Positions 31,383 to 36,685 of a DNA stretch of 36,685 nt are shown in pieces. Source of the stretch: an uncultured Collinsella sp. (GTDB lineage: Bacteria > Actinomycetota > Coriobacteriia > Coriobacteriales > Coriobacteriaceae); NCBI GenBank assembly GCA_900542315.1, contig UQMV01000017.1:1-36685 (forward strand), written 5' to 3'. Position 1 is the first letter of the stretch, and each line of letters opens with the position of its first letter. The position numbers and the translations under genes are program-made. The notes beneath the pieces were generated by a model. That model saw only the letters and a program-made list of their open reading frames with translations, ran no database searches and was not told the DNA's origin.

Positions 31383-34382
31383 ATGAGCGACATCATGAGG
31401 CCGATCCCGTTTTCGCAGCTGATGAACTGGATCATCGAGGAGCATAAGACTCAGGGCGCCGTCTTTGGCGTGCGCAAGATGGTCACGACCAACCAGGAGG
31501 GCGCGCTTCCCATTTTTGACGAGCGCATCGAGACTCCGTTTGGTCCGGCCGCCGGTCCCAATACGCAGCTGGCCCAGAACATCGTGGCATCCTACGTGGC
31601 CGGTTCCCGCTTCTTTGAGCTCAAGACCGTTCAGGTTATGGACGGCGAGGAGCTCTCCAAGTGTGTGAACAAACCCTGCATTGTGGCGCAGGACGAGTGC
31701 TACAACTGCGAGTGGTCGACCGAGCTCGAGGTTCCGCAGGCTTTTGCCGAGTACGTGAAGGCATGGTTTGCCTGCCACCTGATCGCTCACGAGTACGGCC
31801 TGGGCAGCCCGGACGGCTTTGTCTTCAACATGTCCGTGGGCTATGACCTGGAGGGCATCAAGAGCCCCAAGGTCGACGCCTACATCGAGGGCATGAAGGA
31901 CGCCAGCGGCTCCGACGTCTGGAACGAGTGCCGCGCATGGGCGCTTGCCAACCTGGACAAGTTTGAGCATGTCGATGCCGCGTTTGTCGAGTCCATCCCG
32001 GCGCGCGTCTCCAACTCCATCACCGAGTCCACCCTGCACGGCTGCCCGCCGGCGGAGATCGAGCGCATCGCGACCTATCTGATCACCGAGAAGGGCCTCA
32101 ACACCTACATCAAGTGCAACCCCACGCTGCTGGGCTATGAGTTTGCCCGCCAGCGTCTGAACGAGTTGGGCTTTGATTATATCGTCTTCGATGACACGCA
32201 CTTCCGCGAGGACCTGCAGTGGGCCGACGCCGTGCCCATGTTCGAGCGCCTGATTGCCCTGTGCGCCGAGCGCGGCTTGGAGTTTGGCGTCAAGCTGACC
32301 AACACGTTCCCCGTCGACGTGACGAGAAACGAGCTGCCCTCCACCGAGATGTACATGTCGGGCCGTTCGCTGTTCTCGCTGACCATCGAGGCTGCCCGCC
32401 GCATTACCGAGCAGTTTGATGGCAAGCTGCGCATCAGCTACTCCGGCGGCGCCACGGTCTACAACATCCGTGCTCTGTACGATGCCGGCATTTGGCCCGT
32501 TACCTTGGCGACCGACGTGCTCAAGCCCGGTGGCTACGAGCGCTTTAGCCAGATGGCCGGCGAGTTTACCGACCTGGATGGCAAGCCGTTCGCGGGCATT
32601 TCGCTCGAGGCGGTGACCGCGATCCAGACCGATTCGCTCACCAATCCGCTCTACAAGAAGCCGCTGCGCCCGCTACCCGACCGCAAGGTCGCCGGCAAGA
32701 GCCCGCTTTCCGACTGCTTTACCACGCCGTGCCGCACGAGCTGCCCCATCCAGCAGGATATTCCCGCCTATCTGGCGGCTGTTGACGAGGGCCGCTACGA
32801 GGACGCATTCAACATCATCATCGAGCGCAACGCCCTGCCGTTCATTACCGGCACCATCTGCCCGCATCCCTGCGGCCGTGCCTGCGAACGTGCATTTTAC
32901 GAGCCCGAGGGCGCCCAGATTCGCGCCAGCAAGCTCAAGGCCGCCCGTGAGGCCATGGCCGCCGTGCTGCCCAAGCTGTGCGCCCAGGCCATCGCAAACG
33001 ACGGCGACCGCAACGTTGCCGTTATCGGCGGCGGCCCGGCCGGCCTGGCGACCGCGTTCTTCCTGACGCGTGCCGGCGTGCCCGTCACCATCTTCGAGGC
33101 CCGCGATTCGCTCGGTGGCGTGGTCCGTCACGTGATTCCCGAGTTCCGCATCGCGAGCGACGATATCTCCCACGATGCCGAGCTCTGCCTGTCCTTTGGC
33201 GCCAAGGTGCAGCTCAACGCTCGCGTTGATTCCATTGACGAGCTCAAGGCCCAGGGCTTTACCGACGTGGTCGTTGCCACCGGTGCCTGGATGCCCGGCT
33301 CTGCGGGCCTGGGCGAGGGCGCCGAGCTCGACGTGCTGGAGTTCCTCGAGGCCGCCAAGAAGGGCGAGAAGCTCGAGCTGGGCGAGGACGTCGTGGTCAT
33401 TGGCGCCGGTAACACCGCCATGGACGCGGCCCGCGTGGCCAAGCGTCTGGCTGGCGTGAAGAACGTGCGCCTGGTGTATCGCCGCACCAAGAAGCAGATG
33501 CCCGCTGACGAGGAAGAGCTTGATCTTGCTCTTGCCGACGGCGTTGAGTTCTGCGAGCTGCTGGCGCCCAAGGCGCTCAACGGTGCCGTGCTGACCTGCG
33601 ACGTTATGGAGCTTGGCGAGCCGGATGCAAGCGGCCGTCGCAGCCCTGTCGCCACGGGCGAGACCGTCGAGCTTTCCGCCACCACGGTGATCTGCGCCGT
33701 GGGCGAGGGCATCGATGCCAGCCTGTACGATGCCGCGGGCGTCGAGCACGACCATCGCGGCCGCCTTGCCGCCACCTCCACCGGCGTCGAGGGCGTCTGG
33801 GCTGCGGGCGACTGCCGTCGCGGTCCTGCCACCGTGGTCGAGGCCATCGCCGATGCCGCCGAGGTTGCCCGTGCCATCGCCGGCGTGGACTTTAACAAGT
33901 ACGCCGACCAGAATGCTCAGACCGGTCGCGAGGACACTTGCTACGAGCGCAAGGGGTCGCTGTGCCGCGACAAGCGCAACTGCACCAAGACTCGCTGCCT
34001 GGGCTGCGGCTCGGTGTGCGAGGTCTGCTGCGATGTGTGCCCCAACCGCGCCAACGTGGCAATTAAGGTGCCGGGCCTGGCCAAGCATCAGGTCGTCCAT
34101 GTCGACGGCATGTGCAACGAGTGCGGTAACTGCGCCGTGTTCTGCCCCTACCAGGAGGGTCGTCCCTACAAGGACAAGCTCACCCTGTTCTGGAGCGAGC
34201 AAGACATGGAGAACTCCGAGAACGAGGGCTTCCTGGCTGTGGACGAGGACCACTTTAAGGTCCGCGTCGCCGACACGGTCCGCACCGTCTCGGTCGATGC
34301 CGTCAACACCGGTCTTCCCGAGGCCGTCCGCCTGACCATCAAGGCCGTGCGCGACAACTATTCGTACCTTCTTAAGAAATAG
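31383..34382 (+). CDS. ygfK: YgfK-type flavin/iron-sulfur oxidoreductase (putative selenate reductase subunit)
   Basis: The 999-residue protein has an N-terminal barrel of dihydroorotate-dehydrogenase type (about 1-430), a GltD-like linker with cysteines CRTSCPIQQD (about 449) and CPHPCGRACERAF, an FAD site GGGPAGLATAFFL (about 548), an NAD(P) site GAGNTAMDAARVAKR (about 673) and a C-terminal ferredoxin region CLGCGSVCEVCCDVCP (about 872) and CNECGNCAVFCP (about 910). This is the YgfK layout, thought to pass electrons between NAD(P)H, ferredoxin and purine substrates. GAGAGGAG precedes the ATG at 31383. The 148-base gap before it is GC-rich with inverted-repeat potential and no gene. Confidence 0.93.
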   Translation: MSDIMRPIPFSQLMNWIIEEHKTQGAVFGVRKMVTTNQEGALPIFDERIETPFGPAAGPNTQLAQNIVASYVAGSRFFELKTVQVMDGEELSKCVNKPCIVAQDECYNCEWSTELEVPQAFAEYVKAWFACHLIAHEYGLGSPDGFVFNMSVGYDLEGIKSPKVDAYIEGMKDASGSDVWNECRAWALANLDKFEHVDAAFVESIPARVSNSITESTLHGCPPAEIERIATYLITEKGLNTYIKCNPTLLGYEFARQRLNELGFDYIVFDDTHFREDLQWADAVPMFERLIALCAERGLEFGVKLTNTFPVDVTRNELPSTEMYMSGRSLFSLTIEAARRITEQFDGKLRISYSGGATVYNIRALYDAGIWPVTLATDVLKPGGYERFSQMAGEFTDLDGKPFAGISLEAVTAIQTDSLTNPLYKKPLRPLPDRKVAGKSPLSDCFTTPCRTSCPIQQDIPAYLAAVDEGRYEDAFNIIIERNALPFITGTICPHPCGRACERAFYEPEGAQIRASKLKAAREAMAAVLPKLCAQAIANDGDRNVAVIGGGPAGLATAFFLTRAGVPVTIFEARDSLGGVVRHVIPEFRIASDDISHDAELCLSFGAKVQLNARVDSIDELKAQGFTDVVVATGAWMPGSAGLGEGAELDVLEFLEAAKKGEKLELGEDVVVIGAGNTAMDAARVAKRLAGVKNVRLVYRRTKKQMPADEEELDLALADGVEFCELLAPKALNGAVLTCDVMELGEPDASGRRSPVATGETVELSATTVICAVGEGIDASLYDAAGVEHDHRGRLAATSTGVEGVWAAGDCRRGPATVVEAIADAAEVARAIAGVDFNKYADQNAQTGREDTCYERKGSLCRDKRNCTKTRCLGCGSVCEVCCDVCPNRANVAIKVPGLAKHQVVHVDGMCNECGNCAVFCPYQEGRPYKDKLTLFWSEQDMENSENEGFLAVDEDHFKVRVADTVRTVSVDAVNTGLPEAVRLTIKAVRDNYSYLLKK

Positions 34383-34393
34383 GCGAGTCTCTT

Positions 34394-34873
34394 ATGGCCA
34401 AATCCATTCAACATAACGTGGCCTACGTTGCCTGCGGAAGCGGTTGCGCCTCCGCGGGCGGCGACGCCCGCTGCAGCGAAGGCTGCATTGGCTGCGGCGC
34501 CTGCGTCACGGCCTGCCCCCACGGTGCCATTGCGCTGGTCGATGGCATCGCCCGCGTGGATCGCTCCAAGTGCACGGGCTGCGGCCTGTGCGGCATGGCG
34601 TGCCCGCAGCGCGTGATTGCCTTCGTCCCCGGCTACCAGAATATCCTGGTGCGCTGCAACAACACCGATAAGGGCGCCATTGCCCGCAAGATCTGCGACA
34701 CGAGCTGCATCGGTTGCGGCATGTGCGCTAAAAAGTGCCCTGCCGGCGCTATCCGCATCGAGGACAACTGCGCCCATATCGATGGCGCGGATTGCCTGTC
34801 GTGCGGCATGTGCGCCGTCGTCTGCCCGCATGGCGCCATCCACGACCGTACCGGCATCGCCGCCGGCGTGTAG
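34394..34873 (+). CDS. 4Fe-4S ferredoxin with four cluster motifs (RnfB-like)
   Basis: The 159-residue protein has four CxxCxxCxxxCP motifs: Cys31-41, Cys60-70, Cys105-115 and Cys134-144, enough for four [4Fe-4S] clusters. Three further cysteines (14, 18, 27) lie near the N-terminus. It resembles the ferredoxin part of RnfB and polyferredoxins. It starts 11 bases after ygfK and ends 12 bases before the hydroxylase, so it probably shuttles electrons between these two enzymes. Partner choice is inferred from position. Confidence 0.9.
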   Translation: MAKSIQHNVAYVACGSGCASAGGDARCSEGCIGCGACVTACPHGAIALVDGIARVDRSKCTGCGLCGMACPQRVIAFVPGYQNILVRCNNTDKGAIARKICDTSCIGCGMCAKKCPAGAIRIEDNCAHIDGADCLSCGMCAVVCPHGAIHDRTGIAAGV

Positions 34874-34885
34874 AGGGGAATCACC

Positions 34886-36685
34886 ATGGCACAGGAATTC
34901 ACTTTTACCGTTAACGGTGTCGAGCGCACGACGACCCAAAACAAACCGTTGCTGCGCTTTCTGCGCGACGACTTGCACATCCACTCCGCCAAGGACGGCT
35001 GCTCCGAGGGCGCCTGCGGCACCTGCACCATCCATGTGGACGGTGCGGCCGTCAAGGCGTGCGTACTGACCACCGCTCTTGCCGCCGGTCGCAGCATCGT
35101 GACCGTCGAGGGCCTGCCCCAGGACGTGCGCGAGGCCTTTGTGTACGCCTTTGGCGCCGTGGGCGCCGTACAGTGCGGTTTTTGCATTCCCGGCATGGTC
35201 ATGGCGGGTGCAGCGCTCATCGCCGAGGACCCCGAGCCCACCGAGGAGCAGATCAAGTACGCCATTCGCGGTAACGTCTGCCGCTGCACCGGCTACAAAA
35301 AGATTATCGAGGGCATCTCGCTGGCCGCTGCGGTGCTCCGCGGCGAAAAGCAGATCGACGAAGGCCTGGAGCGCGGCGACGACTACGGCGTGGGCAAGCG
35401 CGCCTTCCGTATCGACGTGCGCAAGAAGGTGCTCGGCGAGGGCAAGTATCCCGACGACATCGACGAGCTCGATCAGCCGGGTCTGACCTACGCCAGCGCC
35501 GTGCGCTCCAAGTATCCGCGCGCCCGCGTGCTCTCCATCGATACCTCCAAGGCCGAGGCCCTGCCCGGTGTGGTGGGCATCCTGCGTGCCGAGGACGTGC
35601 CGGTCAACCAGGTCGGCCACCTTATCCAGGACTGGGACGTCATGATCGCGGCGGGCGATATCACCCGCTGCGTGGGCGATGCCATCGTGCTGGTGGTTGC
35701 CGAGGATGAGGCGACGCTCGAGAAGGCCAAGAAGCTCGTAAAGATCGATTACGAGCCGCTGGAGCCCGTGCGCAACATTGTCGAGGCCAGGGCTGCCGAC
35801 GCCCCGCGCCTGCACGACAGCTTCTTTGCCTTCGGCAACACGGTGGAGCTCAAGGACAACGTGTGCCAGAGCCGTCACGTGACGCGCGGCAACGCCGCCA
35901 AGGCGCTGGCGGAGAGCGCGTTTACCGTGACGCAGCGCTTTACCACGCCTTTTACCGAGCATGCCTTCTTGGAGCCCGAGTGCGCCGTGGCATATCCGTA
36001 CAAGAACGGCGTCAAGGTGCAGTCGACCGATCAGGGTGCCTACGACACGCGCAAAGAGTGTGCCCACATGTTTGGCTGGGACAACGATCCCGAGCGCGTG
36101 GTCGTCGAAACCATGCTCGTGGGTGGCGGCTTTGGCGGCAAGGAGGACGTGTCCATCCAGCACCTGGCCGCGCTCGCTGCCTATAAGCTCCAGCGTCCTG
36201 TGAAGTGCAAGCTCACGCGCGCCGAGTCGCTCGCGTTCCATCCCAAGCGCCATGCCATGGACGGCACCTTTACGCTGGGTTGCGATGCCGAGGGCAACTT
36301 TACCGGCCTGGATTGCGAGATCAACTTTGACACCGGCGCCTACGCGTCGCTGTGCGGCCCGGTGCTCGAGCGTGCTTGCACGCATGCCGTCGGCCCCTAC
36401 AAGTACCAGAACACCGACATTCGCGGCTTTGGCTACTACACCAACAACCCACCCGCCGGTGCGTTCCGCGGCTTTGGCGTGTGCCAGTCCGAGTTTGCGC
36501 TCGAGAGCCTGATCGACCTGCTGGCCGAGAAGGTCGGCCTGGATCCGTGGGAGATTCGCTACCGTAACGCCATCGAGCCGGGCGAGGTTTTGCCCAACGG
36601 CCAGATTGCCGACTGCTCCACGGCACTTAAGGAGACACTGCTCGAGGTCAAGGATGCCTACTATGCGCATCCCGGACATGCTGGC
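34886..36685 (+). CDS. Selenium-dependent molybdenum hydroxylase (xanthine dehydrogenase-type), fused FeS-Mo subunit, partial
   Basis: The frame is open to the window end, 600 codons, with no stop. Residues 1-160 form the small iron-sulfur part: plant-type [2Fe-2S] cysteines 39, 44, 47 and 59, then Cys97, Cys100, Cys132 and Cys134 of the second cluster. From about 170 comes the molybdopterin part, with QGAYDTRKE, GGGFGGKED and PPAGAFRGFGVCQSEFALE. The fusion of small and large subunit without an FAD domain is the pattern of selenium-dependent xanthine dehydrogenase-like enzymes next to SsnA/YgfK. GAGGGGAATC precedes the ATG. About 250 C-terminal residues are missing beyond the edge. Substrate (xanthine, purine, nicotinate-like) is not proven. 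Confidence 0.92.
   Translation, partial: MAQEFTFTVNGVERTTTQNKPLLRFLRDDLHIHSAKDGCSEGACGTCTIHVDGAAVKACVLTTALAAGRSIVTVEGLPQDVREAFVYAFGAVGAVQCGFCIPGMVMAGAALIAEDPEPTEEQIKYAIRGNVCRCTGYKKIIEGISLAAAVLRGEKQIDEGLERGDDYGVGKRAFRIDVRKKVLGEGKYPDDIDELDQPGLTYASAVRSKYPRARVLSIDTSKAEALPGVVGILRAEDVPVNQVGHLIQDWDVMIAAGDITRCVGDAIVLVVAEDEATLEKAKKLVKIDYEPLEPVRNIVEARAADAPRLHDSFFAFGNTVELKDNVCQSRHVTRGNAAKALAESAFTVTQRFTTPFTEHAFLEPECAVAYPYKNGVKVQSTDQGAYDTRKECAHMFGWDNDPERVVVETMLVGGGFGGKEDVSIQHLAALAAYKLQRPVKCKLTRAESLAFHPKRHAMDGTFTLGCDAEGNFTGLDCEINFDTGAYASLCGPVLERACTHAVGPYKYQNTDIRGFGYYTNNPPAGAFRGFGVCQSEFALESLIDLLAEKVGLDPWEIRYRNAIEPGEVLPNGQIADCSTALKETLLEVKDAYYAHPGHAG

Noticed and set aside
34358..36679. Very long open frame on the minus strand opposite the ferredoxin and hydroxylase genes
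   Set aside because: Its translation is rich in His, Gly, Ala and Leu without recognisable motifs, and the plus strand holds clear Fe-S and Mo enzyme motifs. It is an antisense shadow of GC-rich codons.
34886..36685. In-frame selenocysteine codon in the hydroxylase
   Set aside because: No internal TGA occurs in the frame. In this enzyme group selenium is a bound cofactor rather than an encoded residue.

Overview
The window is GC-rich, gene-dense DNA from a Gram-positive gut anaerobe. The best fit is the class Coriobacteriia, most likely Collinsella or a close relative. Reasons: a Firmicutes-like type II fatty-acid operon that uses FabK, actinobacterial-style codon use, S10-cluster ribosomal genes, and an SsnA/YgfK/selenium-dependent hydroxylase purine locus of the kind found in gut anaerobes. 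The taxonomy is inferred from gene content, not from a search.

Layout. The first ~50 bases do not continue the EF-G gene beside them and look like a foreign fragment joined at a contig edge. Then come the 3' end of fusA and rpsJ, closed by a strong terminator (799-838). Next is a divergent pair: birA (biotin ligase, minus strand) and a co-directional run fabH-acpP-fabK-fabD-fabG-fabF-accB-fabZ-accC-accDA, ending in a lone PTS EIIC-like membrane protein (1847-12277). This run holds acetyl-CoA carboxylase and the full initiation and elongation cycle. BirA would biotinylate AccB. A cation-diffusion-facilitator transporter and a histidine phosphatase follow.

From 14697 to 20485 the S10/spc ribosomal genes resume: rplC, rplD, rplW, rplB, rpsS, rplV, rpsC, rplP, rpmC, rpsQ, rplN, rplX. 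rpsJ therefore lies about 14 kb from rplC, and the spc part stops at a terminator after rplX with no rplE. The 5' regions of rplC, rplB and rplN each carry structured or shared motifs that look regulatory.

From 20512 to 28288 are a Gfo/Idh/MocA oxidoreductase with a DeoR-type regulator, a RluA-type pseudouridine synthase with a U32 family (RlhA-like) protein on the minus strand, ridA, and a YheO-like regulator. The intergenic spaces here are rich in repeats. They include GGGGACA-type repeats, a perfect 27-bp inverted repeat, and a regular array of three 55-nt hairpin units (22946-23161) whose arms show a compensatory change.

From 28289 to the right edge is a purine-catabolism locus: an NCS2 xanthine/urate-type permease, the SsnA amidohydrolase, the YgfK flavin/iron-sulfur oxidoreductase, a ferredoxin with four [4Fe-4S] motifs, and a fused [2Fe-2S]/molybdopterin hydroxylase cut by the window end. 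Together they suggest import of oxidised purines and low-potential electron transfer to or from a selenium-dependent xanthine dehydrogenase-type enzyme. A YheO-like regulator sits divergently upstream, with a Fur-box-like site and a small folded element in the shared intergenic region.
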